From assembly GCA_910577555.1 (NCBI GenBank), contig CAJTLF010000008.1, positions 1 through 64,000 of the forward strand: a stretch of DNA of 64,000 bases, read 5' to 3'. The position numbers and the translations under genes were made by a program. The DNA is from an uncultured Christensenella sp. (GTDB lineage: Bacteria; Bacillota; Clostridia; Christensenellales; Borkfalkiaceae). Of the stretch, positions 36,548 to 46,084 are shown one piece after another. Below the pieces are notes generated by a model. That model did not search any database. It saw nothing but the letters and a program-made list of their open reading frames with translations, and was not told the DNA's origin. Every line of letters begins with the position of its first letter. Positions within the stretch are counted from its first letter, which is position 1.

Positions 36548-36577
36548 ACTTTACACCTGTCAAGTCATATGTAAAGT
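36548..36577. promoter_or_regulatory. Palindrome over the nadB promoter, candidate NiaR operator
   Basis: ACTTTACACCTG (36548-36559) faces CATATGTAAAGT (36566-36577), with outer 8-bp arms perfect (ACTTTACA / TGTAAAGT). On the minus strand it contains TTGACA, which with an 18-bp spacer and TAAAGT could be the nadB -35/-10. Repressor binding would then cover the -35. The link to NiaR is inferred from operon context. Confidence 0.5.
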
Positions 36578-36686
36578 ATTTGAAAATTTTTCGTTACGCG
36601 CGGAAGAATTAATCGACAAAATAACAAAATTTTATGCGTATTATAACGGCGGCGCGGATAATATGATAAACCGTAAGGAGTGAAAT

Positions 36687-37196
36687 ATGAACGTTTCTCA
36701 ATTTATAGGAAAAAAAGTTGTAAGCACGCAGGGCAAGACGGGCTACGTGCTTTCGGTAAACGGCGGCAACGGCAGGGTTGAGTGTCTGGCTTGCGCGGAC
36801 GAAGACGAAAAAGAGTTCTTAATCGACGTAAAAAATATAGTGAGCGCGGGCGAAAAAATAGTGTTCGACGACAGGGCGGGCGCGATGGCGGCGGCTAAGC
36901 CTTTAAGGCTGGGGCGCGCGGGGTTCGACGAGAGCGGGGCGTACCTTGGCGAGATTTGCGACTATATTTTTAAGGGCAACGCGCTGTTAAAGGCGAAAAT
37001 AGGCAAAAAAAATTACCCCGCCGAACGCCTTGTATGCGGCGACGTGGTAATAGTTAAACACGTTAAAAAGCTGACCTGCGACGTCGTGAAGGACGGCGAA
37101 GTTATTTTTAAAAAGGGAACGCCCGTTACCAAAGCGTTGTTGAAAAAGGCTCAGGCACTGGGCGAATACGTACAGACTAACCTTAAATCGATATAG
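36687..37196 (+). CDS. PRC-barrel domain protein
   Basis: 169 residues, soluble. Two beta-barrel-like halves: residues 1-75 (FIGKKVVSTQGKTGYVLSV, then FLIDVKNIV) and about 75-130 (AGFDESGAYLGEICDYIFK), the second reading like a YlmC/YmxH-type PRC barrel with the 'G..LG.I.D' pattern. A short helical tail follows (VTKALLKKAQALGEYVQTN). A clear AAGGAG site lies before ATG 36687. PRC-barrel proteins bind RNA or protein partners; the exact role here is unknown. It is a single-gene unit divergent from nadB and converges with the next gene within 3 nt. Confidence 0.7.
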   Translation: MNVSQFIGKKVVSTQGKTGYVLSVNGGNGRVECLACADEDEKEFLIDVKNIVSAGEKIVFDDRAGAMAAAKPLRLGRAGFDESGAYLGEICDYIFKGNALLKAKIGKKNYPAERLVCGDVVIVKHVKKLTCDVVKDGEVIFKKGTPVTKALLKKAQALGEYVQTNLKSI

Positions 37197-37198
37197 CC

Positions 37199-37831
37199 CT
37201 ATACGTTATATTTTGCCATAAGCTTTAAAAGTGCGTTGAAGTTCTCGTTTAAAATTTCCGCTTCCGTGGGGGTGAGCGAGCCTTTTATCTGCAACACCGC
37301 AAGGGTATTTTTTAATTTTTCCAGCTCCTGCCTGTCCGTTTTGGACAGGTTTTTGCTTAACAGCTTGTCCGTTACCGCAACGGCGTGTTCAAGGCGCACG
37401 CTCGTCTTTGCCGCAGGGGCGTTGGGCGCGGGTTGTTCGGGTCTTGCCTGCCTTGCAGACGGCTGGGCGACGGGTATTGCCGTTACGGCGGTCTGCTGAA
37501 CTACTCTCTGCCCCGCATGCCCGGGACGGGAATCGAACGCGCACAGCGCACCGTAAGATATATATCCCGCCACCCAGAAGAGAACTGCCGTTATGACAGC
37601 CTGCGAAAGCTCCCTTTCCATTAAAAACAGCGCAAGGCATACGCCCGCGTAGGCGTTGGTGAGCGCGAGATACGGTCTTTTAGACGCGGCGCGAGCCTTT
37701 TTGGAAAAGATACAGCACGCCAGCGAGAGAATGAAAATTCCGAGATAGGACGCCCATACCCCTATTACGAGAGTATTGAACGGTATTCCCGTTATAAAAG
37801 AATAAATTTTATCAGCTATAGTCGAACACAT
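37199..37831 (-). CDS. Small multi-span membrane protein with cytoplasmic helical tail
   Basis: 210 residues. Hydrophobic stretches at about 17-42 (TLVIGVWASYLGIFILSLAC), 55-70 and 76-97, then a Pro/Ala-rich linker (PSARQARPEQPAPNAPAA) and a C-terminal helical domain (LLSKNLSKTDRQELEKLKN, LTPTEAEILNENFNALLKLM). The last part resembles the short 'SHOCT'-like helices found at the ends of bacterial membrane proteins, which is a weak comparison. Function unknown. It lies downstream of addA on the same strand after a 63-nt gap, and ends 2 nt from the PRC-barrel stop. Confidence 0.6.
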   Translation of the reverse strand: MCSTIADKIYSFITGIPFNTLVIGVWASYLGIFILSLACCIFSKKARAASKRPYLALTNAYAGVCLALFLMERELSQAVITAVLFWVAGYISYGALCAFDSRPGHAGQRVVQQTAVTAIPVAQPSARQARPEQPAPNAPAAKTSVRLEHAVAVTDKLLSKNLSKTDRQELEKLKNTLAVLQIKGSLTPTEAEILNENFNALLKLMAKYNV

Positions 37832-37894
37832 CGCGTTAATTATAGCCGTAAATTTTTGAAATAATCCGTCCGATACCGTCGAATTTGCGATTTT

Positions 37895-40800
37895 TTAAAC
37901 GATTTCCACCTGTCTGCGCAGACGGATATTTACGATAGTGGTTGAAATATTGCTTTCCGCGACGCCCAAAATGACGGACGCCGCCTTTTTATAAAGCTTC
38001 AACTGCTTTTCGTAAGTGCTTTTCAGATACCCGTCCGACTTGTCCGAATACTTGTAGTCGATAATCTTCACGCCGAATTTGCCTACGGCGAGAAGGTCTA
38101 TCGCGCCCTGAACGAGAACGAAGTCGTCTGCGGTTACGTCTAAAATTTCGTTGGCGGGCAAACGGCAGAGAAATTCCTGCTCGCGTTTAAGCTCTGCGCC
38201 TGCAAGCCCCGCGAACACGGGCATACGCAGAATTTCGGAAAGCTCGGCTTCGTTCAATAGCGCGGTCTGCTCTTCGCTCATAAGTCCCTTGGACAAGAAT
38301 GCGTCAAGCTGGGCGCGGATACCTTCAGGCGAATTTACCGTGAAGTCGCACAGCTCCATAAAGCGGTGATAGGCTATGCCGCGCTCCGCGCCCGTTTCGC
38401 CTTCGCCGCCGAACAGCTTGCGCTCGGCGTAGCGCGGCTCGTCCGCGCCCATTCTTAAAATTGCGGACGCCGAGCTTTTGACGGGCAAATCCACGCTGTT
38501 TGCGTGGGCGTAAGGCTTTGCAAATCTCTCTTCTATTTTCTTATACAAAAATTCGTCCGCGCCCGCGATAATCGGCTCGTCGGCGGACGGGTCGAACTCG
38601 GCGTGCGGGGTCACGCGCTCGGGCATAAATTTGCCCATATCGAATAAATCGGAATAGCGTTTTGCGTCGAGAGCGGCAAGACGGTCGAACGGGGTAAGCT
38701 CTTCGGCGAGAATATGCAGGCGGCACATTGCGCGGGTGCAAGCCACGTAAAAGAGATTGAGTTCGTTTTTGAGCTCTTCTTCGTCGCTTTTACGCTTTAT
38801 AAGTCTTCGCAGAAGAGTCTTGTTTACGATTAAATTTTCCGTATCGAAAGCCTTGGGTGCAAAGCCGTATTCTTCGTCGAAGGGTATTTCGGCGTAGTCC
38901 GCGCCCTTGAAGGATTTGCAGATATCGGCAATTATTACTATGGGATATTCCAGCCCCTTTGACGCGTGCATGGAAGTTATCTTTATGCTGTCCGCAACGG
39001 CGGGCGCGGGAGCGGAAACTTCGTAACCGCCCGTCTTGATTTTTTGCAGAAAGGCGGAAACGGAGAGATTGGCTCCTTCTTCGGCAAGGCGGAGTACGGT
39101 TTTTACCTTTTGTTCGCCGCCCGCGCCGTAACCGCTCTCTATGCCGTAATTTTCGAGAAGCTCGTCGATTATCTCGCCGACGGTTAGTATGCCCGACAAT
39201 TCGCGCAGTTTTTGCAATTTATCCCCGAATATATTGAGTTTACGCGCAATCGTGGTGGGCAGAACGGCATATTCCTCACAGCAGCGGCGGAAGGTTTTGC
39301 GTTCCTTTTTCTCTTTACCGCCGCCACCCATGGAAGCTGCGGGCTTGACCGCGTCCGCAGTAGCGCGGATTTGCGCAAGCTCGTCTTCGGTAAACCCGCC
39401 GAGCGGGGATAAGAGCGCGGTGACGAGCGGGATATCCTGCTCGGCGTCGTCGATGAGCGAGAGCAAATCGAGCATCTGCCTGACTTCGGGCAGGTTGCAG
39501 ATATTGGATTCCTGCGCGCCCGATACCGAATAGCCTTCGTCGAGCAGGGCGCGGACTATGCCTTCGGTGGAGTCGCCCCTGTTTTTACGCGTTAAAATAC
39601 ATATATCCCCGCACGTAGCGTCGCGGTACTCGCCCGATTTAAGGTCGAATATGCGGGATTTCAACTCTTCTTCGACTATGGAAAGCACGGCAAGCCCCTC
39701 GCGGGTGTGGCTCGTTTTTCTGCCGTCGGCAAGCACGGAATATACGCCCAACTCGGGCTTTTCTTCTTCGTCCTTGCCGAAAATATGCAGGTGCGCGGAG
39801 CCGTAGCCCGCGGGATATAGCCCGCCGAACGACATTTTTGAAGTGTTTTTATAGTCTACGCCACAGCTTTCCTCAGTCATTATATCGGCGAAAAGGGCGT
39901 TCACAAAGTCCAGAACGCCGTCGCCGCTTCTGAAATTGCTTGAAAGCTTTAAGGCAGTGCCGCCAGAGCTTTCCATACCCGCGAACTTGCGGGAAAAGAA
40001 TACCGATTTACTGCCGCGGAAGCCGTATATTGCCTGCTTTACGTCGCCGACCAGAAAGGTTTCGCCCGTAAAGCGGGAAATTATTGCTTCCTGCACGGGA
40101 TTTACGTCCTGATATTCGTCTACGAAAACGAATTTATAGCCTGAAACTATTTCGTTGCGGACGCCGTCGTCAGCGAGAAGCTCGAGCACGAAATGCTCTA
40201 AATCGTTGTAGTCGAGCTTGTTTTCTTCGCTCTTGACTGCGGCATATTCGCGGTCGAATTTAATTACTATATCCGAAAAAGCCGCGGCGACCCTGCCGCT
40301 TGAAAGAAAGCGGTCAAGCTCGGTTTCGTAATTTTCGAAGTCGCCCGTCAAGTCCTTATAGCGTTTGGCTACCCCGTCTTTAAACCTTTTGAACTCTTCG
40401 CCCGCGAGCTTGTCGCAGTCGGCGTCCGCGGGTTTGCGGGTGATAGACAGCGCGGGCTTGGCGTCGAAAACGGAGCTTTCCGCGGCGGCGGTGAGCGATA
40501 TCAGCATTTCGTTGAAAATCTTGTCGTATACCGCCTGCTTCTGCGTTTGGGGAAAGGTTGCGCGGAAATCGTTTACCGCCGAAATCAAAGCGGCGTATTT
40601 GGGCTTGAGAGAGCTTGCATAATCCGCGCATAGCCTGTCGAAGCCGTCTTTACTATACAGCGAGCGGGAATTTTCGAGAATATTCAGGTAGTCGGCGCAG
40701 GAGCGGATTTCCGAATGAGCCTGCAAAACGAGCCTGCGCAGAGACCCGTCGCTACGCTTTTTCATAAAGCACTTCAAGAGTATTTTGAAATCGCGGTCGT

Positions 40801-41242
40801 CGCTCTCGTAAAGCTCTTCGAACACCGTGTCCATAGCGCGCTTTTTAAGCTCGCGGGCGACGGCGTCGTCCGAAGAAATCACTTCGAAATCTGAATTGAT
40901 GCCGAGCGCGTAGAAATACTTTCTTAAAAGCCTTGCGCAGAACGAGTGAATGGTGGATACGTCCGCGGTGGATATTTTGGAGAGCTGTACTTTTAATCTG
41001 TCGCGGTTCTCCCCCGCGCTTTCTATGCGGGAAACGAGTACCTTGCGGAGCTTTTCCTTCATCTGCGCGGCGGCTTTTTTGGTGAAGGTAACGGCTAAAA
41101 TTTCGTCCAGGTCCGCGCCGTTTAACACGGCGTTCGCGAGTTTTTCTATCATTACGAAAGTTTTTCCGCTACCCGCCGACGCGGAAACGATTACTTTACC
41201 GCGGCTTTCGATTGCCGCAAGCTGTTCTTCAGTAAGTTTCAT
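37895..41242 (-). CDS. addA: AddA helicase-nuclease subunit
   Basis: 1115 residues. UvrD/Rep-type superfamily 1 helicase plus a C-terminal PD-(D/E)XK nuclease. Motifs: Walker A SAGSGKTFVM near residue 20, VTFTKKAAAQMKEKL, VDEYQDVNPVQ (Walker B), GDVKQAIYGFRGS, SSNFRSG, ITSMHASKGLEYP, LFYVACTRA. The nuclease core near the C-terminus reads GAIDLLAVGKFGVKIIDYKYSDK, keeping the Asp and the DYK. With AddB it resects double-strand DNA ends and, after a Chi-type site, leaves 3' tails for RecA. It overlaps addB by 14 nt, so the pair is coupled. Confidence 0.95.
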   Translation of the reverse strand: MKLTEEQLAAIESRGKVIVSASAGSGKTFVMIEKLANAVLNGADLDEILAVTFTKKAAAQMKEKLRKVLVSRIESAGENRDRLKVQLSKISTADVSTIHSFCARLLRKYFYALGINSDFEVISSDDAVARELKKRAMDTVFEELYESDDRDFKILLKCFMKKRSDGSLRRLVLQAHSEIRSCADYLNILENSRSLYSKDGFDRLCADYASSLKPKYAALISAVNDFRATFPQTQKQAVYDKIFNEMLISLTAAAESSVFDAKPALSITRKPADADCDKLAGEEFKRFKDGVAKRYKDLTGDFENYETELDRFLSSGRVAAAFSDIVIKFDREYAAVKSEENKLDYNDLEHFVLELLADDGVRNEIVSGYKFVFVDEYQDVNPVQEAIISRFTGETFLVGDVKQAIYGFRGSKSVFFSRKFAGMESSGGTALKLSSNFRSGDGVLDFVNALFADIMTEESCGVDYKNTSKMSFGGLYPAGYGSAHLHIFGKDEEEKPELGVYSVLADGRKTSHTREGLAVLSIVEEELKSRIFDLKSGEYRDATCGDICILTRKNRGDSTEGIVRALLDEGYSVSGAQESNICNLPEVRQMLDLLSLIDDAEQDIPLVTALLSPLGGFTEDELAQIRATADAVKPAASMGGGGKEKKERKTFRRCCEEYAVLPTTIARKLNIFGDKLQKLRELSGILTVGEIIDELLENYGIESGYGAGGEQKVKTVLRLAEEGANLSVSAFLQKIKTGGYEVSAPAPAVADSIKITSMHASKGLEYPIVIIADICKSFKGADYAEIPFDEEYGFAPKAFDTENLIVNKTLLRRLIKRKSDEEELKNELNLFYVACTRAMCRLHILAEELTPFDRLAALDAKRYSDLFDMGKFMPERVTPHAEFDPSADEPIIAGADEFLYKKIEERFAKPYAHANSVDLPVKSSASAILRMGADEPRYAERKLFGGEGETGAERGIAYHRFMELCDFTVNSPEGIRAQLDAFLSKGLMSEEQTALLNEAELSEILRMPVFAGLAGAELKREQEFLCRLPANEILDVTADDFVLVQGAIDLLAVGKFGVKIIDYKYSDKSDGYLKSTYEKQLKLYKKAASVILGVAESNISTTIVNIRLRRQVEIV

Positions 41243-44200
41243 CGCCCTTCTCCTTGCGAACGATTCGAGCTATTTCCGAGCATTTTACAGATTTTACCTT
41301 GCGCTCCGCCGCGTCCTTGCCCAGAGCCGCGCCGCAGCTTCCGCCCGCCTTGCAATACTTGCACACCCCCTCCGCGGGTGACGGCGTTACGTTGCCGCCC
41401 AGCATTTCGCGCGCGCCGCCGTCCGCGACCATGCGCGAATACTCTATAAAGTCGGAAAAATCCTGCGGGGACATCGCACTCTCTATCCGTCTGCCCTGAT
41501 AATACGCGTCTACGAAGCCGCTCTTTTCCTTGGGCTGAACGGTTAAGTCGGAGGCGCGGACCACTTCGTCGCTGCCGTCCATAAAGCCTTGCAGGCGGAA
41601 AACCCCGTCAACCGCGTCGCGGTATTCCAAAGACGCGGGGAAGTAATACGCGCCCGCCGCGCGCTTGCCCTTTGCCGCCGCCGAAAGATAGAGCGGCAGC
41701 TGCAATTTTACGCCCTGATAATATTTTGCGGGCGACGAATCTATATTGCCCGTCTTGTAATCTATTACGCGGACCAGACCGTCGTACTCGTCCACCCTGT
41801 CTATTCTGCCGTAAATTTTAACGCCGTCCGAAAGCGCGAGCTCGGCGGGGCGTTCTGCGCCCGCGACCCTGAACGACGAATTTCTGACCTGCGCGTAAGT
41901 TCCCTTTGAAACGGCGACCGCTTCGTTTACGAGAGATTGGGCAACGTATTCGCCGCTCTTGCTGTCCGCAAGCGACTTATACGGCTGTATTTCGAGCTTT
42001 TGGCGGGCAAGCTCTTCCGCACGGGCGCAGAGCGCGGCTTCGTCGGCTATATCGTTTATTTCGGGAGCCAAATCCTGCAATACGGCGTGAATGAAGTTGC
42101 CCGTATCCACTGCGCGCACCGCGCCTTCGTCGCGCTCGGCAACCTTTAAGCCCTGACGCATAAAGCCCAGATACGGGCAGGAAAAATAAGCTTCGAGCGC
42201 GGTGGGCGAAAGACTGCCGTTCTTGCTAAGATACAGGCGTTTGCCGCAGGATATGGCGCGTTTAACGTTCCTTTTAAGGGAGCGGAGAGCGTCGTTTTCA
42301 TAGCCGTTGTTTTTTAAAACGGCGTATACCGCGCCAGCCGCCGAAGTGTTGGAGAACTTGCGCAAATACCTTATTGCGGGAATTTTTTCACAGCAGTAAT
42401 AGGGTATGGCGCGCAGAGATTTCTGTACCCGTCTTGCGTCGAGCGGGGCTAACGACGCGCCCGACGGCGCGGAAAATATCGCCGTGGCGTACGAGATTAT
42501 TTCGCTCGGGGTACACTCTTCGCCGTTAAGACGGAAGGGAAAACTAAGATAGAGAGAGTCGCGGAAGGCGCAGAGATTGAGCGCGCACGTTTCGCGTTTG
42601 CGGGCGTTTACCTGCCGTATCTTGGGGGATATGTTGAGATTAACGCGTTCCAAAGCCGCGATTTCCCTGTCGGTCAACAGCGCGGTGTCCGCGCTTGCTC
42701 CCGCCGCGTCGCCGGCAAGACGCACGGCGAAAACAGCCGACGAACCCGTGTTTGCCGTGGCGGTCAAATCGCCCACGAATACGGCGTCCGACTTGGGGGG
42801 GATAAGGGAAATTTTCATTGCGGCAAAACCGCTTTTTATTACTTTCAGAAAGTCTTTAAGTGGAGTTCCCGCGGCGGCTATGCTCTCCGCCTCGGCTATT
42901 ACGGCAAGCACGCTTTCGTAAGCGCGGCTGCAAAACTGGGCGGCGGCGGGCTTTTCGTCTGCATAACGCTCCGCCATCGATTTGAGCGTATTCTCTACGC
43001 CGAAAGCCGCAAAAAGCGAGCGTATACCCCCGCATATGGCGGAGTTTCCGCCCTTTACCGTGAGATAAGACAACCCCTGCAAGAAGGTATCTTTAACCCT
43101 TTCGATTGCGTCGAAGTCTTCCGTTTCGGGCTTTATTGCACGCTTTACCCCGCCGCGGTAATTGCAATATCTTAAAGCGTAGTTGCGGTATAAATCCTTA
43201 TCGCGAAGCTCTGCGGGAAAGAACGGTGAAGAAATTACCCCGTCTACGTCTTCTGGCAGACAGCCCGCAATGACGCACGAGAGATAGTTTGCGACGAACG
43301 AACACAGCGGGTGTTCGGAAAGTGAGCGTTGCCTGTCCGCATAGTAGGGAATTTTAAAGCGCGAGAACACGCGGGACAGAACGCGCTCGCCCGCGTCGAT
43401 ATCGGGCAACATTACCGAAATTTTCGCAAAGCGCACGCCCTTTTCGGCAACGAGCCGCTTTATGCTTGCCGCGACGAACTCCATTTCTTCTTCTTCGTCC
43501 GCGGCGTTGAACAGCACGACTTTATCGGTGCGCACGGGCGGGGAATAAAAGCTTTCGGGATTGAAAAGACCCTTGCGGAAGGCTTCGGCTTCTGCCGTTA
43601 AGCTGCCCGACGCGGCAGTAGCTTGCGCGCCCCCGAACTCCTTAGCGATGGCGTTGAACGCCGCGCCCGCTTCGTTTACGTAAATTTCTTCCTTGCCGCC
43701 TATGAACAGACCGTAGCAGTCCGCGGCTACCCCGAACGCCGCCCTTACGCATTCGCGGGCGACGGCGGTTAAAGCCTGAAAGCCGAGAAAAACTACCGCG
43801 TTGCCGCGCACGGACGGGCTTGAAGAAATTGCGGACGGCAACTGCCTTAAATACCCGTTCCTGTCAATAAACCCGCTTTCTTCGAGATAATTTTCGTAAG
43901 CGGAGTAAATTATAGCCAAGTCGCGGAGCTTGCCGCCGAGTACACCGCCGCTTTCCGCCGCCTTAGCCGTATCTTCGGCGGAGACGCGGGAAGAATATAA
44001 CAGGGCTATCGTATCGTAGACTGTTTGCGCCGCCGACGCGGACGAGAGCTTTCTGAAAAGGGAAAGCTCCCCCTTATGCTCCTGAATTATTTTATGGACA
44101 GCCATTGCCGAGCCCTGACCGGAGAGTACGGTTTTGGGTTTGCCGCGCTCGGCGGCGAGAAAGCGCGCGAAGGTGCAGACGGAAGTGAGAAAGGTTCCGC

Positions 44201-44354
44201 CTACCGCCGCGCATACCGTGCGTTCTGCGGCTAAGGTGAGCCTGTCTTCGCAGAAAACGAGAGTTTTAACCCCCCTTTCTTCGTTGGCAGACACTATTTT
44301 TTTAAGTTCTTCCAGTGCGACTGACAGAGCCGCGCAGTTAATCGAATAAATCAT
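41229..44354 (-). CDS. addB: AddB-like nuclease subunit lacking the Walker A motif
   Basis: 1041 residues. The C-terminal PD-(D/E)XK nuclease reads LYGRIDRVDEYDGLVRVIDYKTG (shortened: GRIDRVDEYDG then VIDYKTG). The four cysteines that hold the AddB iron-sulfur cluster are present: one in EAYFSCPYLGFMRQG and three in CKYCKAGGSC near the C-terminus. The N-terminus, where AddB proteins usually have a GxxGxGKS P-loop, reads MIYSINCAALSVALEELKK, so ATP binding there has been lost; helicase-like remnants such as VMLPDIDAGERVLSRVF remain. Chi-recognition residues cannot be judged. It is the first gene of addB-addA and divergent from the lipoprotein gene. Confidence 0.88.
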   Translation of the reverse strand: MIYSINCAALSVALEELKKIVSANEERGVKTLVFCEDRLTLAAERTVCAAVGGTFLTSVCTFARFLAAERGKPKTVLSGQGSAMAVHKIIQEHKGELSLFRKLSSASAAQTVYDTIALLYSSRVSAEDTAKAAESGGVLGGKLRDLAIIYSAYENYLEESGFIDRNGYLRQLPSAISSSPSVRGNAVVFLGFQALTAVARECVRAAFGVAADCYGLFIGGKEEIYVNEAGAAFNAIAKEFGGAQATAASGSLTAEAEAFRKGLFNPESFYSPPVRTDKVVLFNAADEEEEMEFVAASIKRLVAEKGVRFAKISVMLPDIDAGERVLSRVFSRFKIPYYADRQRSLSEHPLCSFVANYLSCVIAGCLPEDVDGVISSPFFPAELRDKDLYRNYALRYCNYRGGVKRAIKPETEDFDAIERVKDTFLQGLSYLTVKGGNSAICGGIRSLFAAFGVENTLKSMAERYADEKPAAAQFCSRAYESVLAVIAEAESIAAAGTPLKDFLKVIKSGFAAMKISLIPPKSDAVFVGDLTATANTGSSAVFAVRLAGDAAGASADTALLTDREIAALERVNLNISPKIRQVNARKRETCALNLCAFRDSLYLSFPFRLNGEECTPSEIISYATAIFSAPSGASLAPLDARRVQKSLRAIPYYCCEKIPAIRYLRKFSNTSAAGAVYAVLKNNGYENDALRSLKRNVKRAISCGKRLYLSKNGSLSPTALEAYFSCPYLGFMRQGLKVAERDEGAVRAVDTGNFIHAVLQDLAPEINDIADEAALCARAEELARQKLEIQPYKSLADSKSGEYVAQSLVNEAVAVSKGTYAQVRNSSFRVAGAERPAELALSDGVKIYGRIDRVDEYDGLVRVIDYKTGNIDSSPAKYYQGVKLQLPLYLSAAAKGKRAAGAYYFPASLEYRDAVDGVFRLQGFMDGSDEVVRASDLTVQPKEKSGFVDAYYQGRRIESAMSPQDFSDFIEYSRMVADGGAREMLGGNVTPSPAEGVCKYCKAGGSCGAALGKDAAERKVKSVKCSEIARIVRKEKGDETY

Positions 44355-44449
44355 AAAAGTGAGATTGCCGCGGGGTGCAAGCCCGAACGGTTATGATAAT
44401 ATTGTAACACATTATCCCGTCCATTTTAAAGATTTTGACCGCAAAAGTT

Positions 44450-44478
44450 TTTACAATTTTGAAAATATATGTTATAAT
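44450..44478 (+). promoter_or_regulatory. Promoter of the lipoprotein gene
   Basis: TTTACA (44450-44455), 17-bp spacer, TATAAT (44473-44478). AAGGA precedes the ATG at 44514. Confidence 0.75.
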
Positions 44479-44513
44479 GGCTTAAATTAATTATTGATTT
44501 TAAGGAATTATAG

Positions 44514-45623
44514 ATGAAAAAACGCTTTTTAGCCGCCGCAATTTCGGTTGCCGCGGGGTGCGCCGTAGTTCTTTCCGGTTGCGCGGGAGCGACGCAGAAC
44601 GTTGTATCGCTCAACTCCAACTGGTACGCGGACGTAAATTTTAAAAAATTTCAGCCCACATTCGACAGCGAGCGCTCGGAAAAAATAGTTTACGCCGTAA
44701 CTCACGACGAAAAGGCTGCTACGAATAAGACTTATTCCGTAAAATACGACGAAGGCACTTACACCACCGAGTTTTATACGGTTGCGCTCGGTAAAAATTC
44801 CGATAAAATTCTTGACGAGTTCAGGGAAGGTTACGGGGAAAGCACCACCGTTTACTGCTATAAGACAGAGCTTAGCGTTCCAAAGGTCACCTTTACCTAT
44901 AAGGGCGAGCCTAAGGTATTCGAAAACTGCGACGAAGTTATAACCGAGAGCTACTTCCTTTCCGTGGAGGACAGGCTGCAACCCGTTTACGCGAGACAGA
45001 GCGTTCATTCCGTTTCGCCAAACGTGCTTAACGCGACAAGCCTTGAAAGCTCCTATTACGTTTACGATTACGAGTACACCACCTATTATTCGCGCGACGG
45101 GGAACAAGCCGTGACCAAAATAAACGGTGCGGACGGCGTGAGCGAGCGCAGGGCTTCGGGACTTAAAGGCACGCAAAGCACGCTTTTCGACGCGACTTAT
45201 CTTGACGTGGCGGTGCGGGCGAACAAGCTTAGCCCTTCCCTTTCGCAGGCAATAAGCCTTTACCTGCCGCAGTCGGGCGTGGGCGAGTTCGTATTGCAGG
45301 GCAACGCTATGGGACTGAACGAGACCGAGAGAACGGACGCGAGAAATCTGCTTATTGCGAACGAGCTGTTCAAGGACGAAAAGATTAAGGACGAGAACGG
45401 AAACGAGACGGACAAGCCGCTGAACACTTCCGCCGTGAGCGTTTATTATAACGCGGAATTCAACGGCAGACCGCAGACTTACTGGTTTGCGGCGGTGGAA
45501 AACCCCAGAAACAACGTGAGCCGCTCGACCTTGCTTAAAATACAGTATTCCGTGCCTTTCAACCATGGCGTAAGGAACTACGTCATTAAGGAAATACAGA
45601 GCAATCTTTACAACGGAAATTAA
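44514..45623 (+). CDS. Uncharacterised lipoprotein
   Basis: 369 residues. Lipoprotein signal peptide with lipobox LSGC (AVVLSGCAGA), cleavage before Cys23. The mature part is rich in Tyr, Thr and Asp/Glu with many short beta strands, has no membrane segment, and contains SSYYVYDYEYTTYYSRDGE and, near the end, YWFAAVENPRNNVSRS. It should sit on the outer face of the membrane. No family is recognised. It is monocistronic, with its own promoter and the terminator at 45633-45656. Confidence 0.8.
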   Translation: MKKRFLAAAISVAAGCAVVLSGCAGATQNVVSLNSNWYADVNFKKFQPTFDSERSEKIVYAVTHDEKAATNKTYSVKYDEGTYTTEFYTVALGKNSDKILDEFREGYGESTTVYCYKTELSVPKVTFTYKGEPKVFENCDEVITESYFLSVEDRLQPVYARQSVHSVSPNVLNATSLESSYYVYDYEYTTYYSRDGEQAVTKINGADGVSERRASGLKGTQSTLFDATYLDVAVRANKLSPSLSQAISLYLPQSGVGEFVLQGNAMGLNETERTDARNLLIANELFKDEKIKDENGNETDKPLNTSAVSVYYNAEFNGRPQTYWFAAVENPRNNVSRSTLLKIQYSVPFNHGVRNYVIKEIQSNLYNGN

Positions 45624-45632
45624 ACCTACGAC

Positions 45633-45656
45633 CCCCGCGGTTACCAAACCGCGGGG
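45633..45656 (+). terminator. Terminator of the lipoprotein gene
   Basis: CCCCGCGGTT (45633-45642), loop ACCA, AACCGCGGGG (45647-45656), then ATTTAAAA. The stem is a perfect 10 bp. Confidence 0.8.
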
Positions 45657-45679
45657 ATTTAAAACTAAGGATAATTGAA

Positions 45680-46084
45680 ATGATTACCGTTGACGAAATT
45701 TTAAAATGCGTGGATAAGCTGCCTGACGCTTCGGTAGACTTTCCGTTCGAAGGAGATTTTTTTACGCGCGTTTTCAGGCGGAACGACAATAAAAAGTGGT
45801 TCGGAATAATCTTGCGTGCGCCCGAAAAGTATTTTTTGCGGTATCTTGAAGAAATACCCGACGACGGAGTTATTCTCGATTTGAAATGCCCGCCCGACCT
45901 TGCGGAGTTTCTTAAAAGTAAGTATCCGCGCGGAATACTGCCTGCGTACCATATGAACAAGGTGCATTGGATTACGGTAATTTTAACTGCCGATATCGAA
46001 CGCGGGGATATTGAGCAGCTGATTGAAATAAGTTATAATCTTGCAGACGGCAAGCACAAAAAACAGACACAGGAGAAAAAATGA
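45680..46084 (+). CDS. MmcQ/YjbR-family protein
   Basis: 134 residues. It matches the YjbR (CyaY-like fold, MmcQ) pattern: a start of LPDASVDFPFEGDFFTRVFR with a middle KWFGIILR, then LDLKCPPDLAEFL, a mid-protein GILPAYHMNKVHWITV, and a C-terminal helix LIEISYNLA. Family members are small, widespread and poorly understood; double-wing DNA binding has been proposed. The stop overlaps the next gene's ATG by 4 nt, so the two are coupled, which hints at a shared metabolic or regulatory role with the dehydrogenase. Confidence 0.85.
   Translation: MITVDEILKCVDKLPDASVDFPFEGDFFTRVFRRNDNKKWFGIILRAPEKYFLRYLEEIPDDGVILDLKCPPDLAEFLKSKYPRGILPAYHMNKVHWITVILTADIERGDIEQLIEISYNLADGKHKKQTQEKK

Noticed and set aside
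44529..45647. 372-codon minus-strand frame opposite the lipoprotein gene
   Set aside because: The plus-strand gene has a promoter, ribosome site, lipobox and terminator. The antisense product has no recognisable feature.
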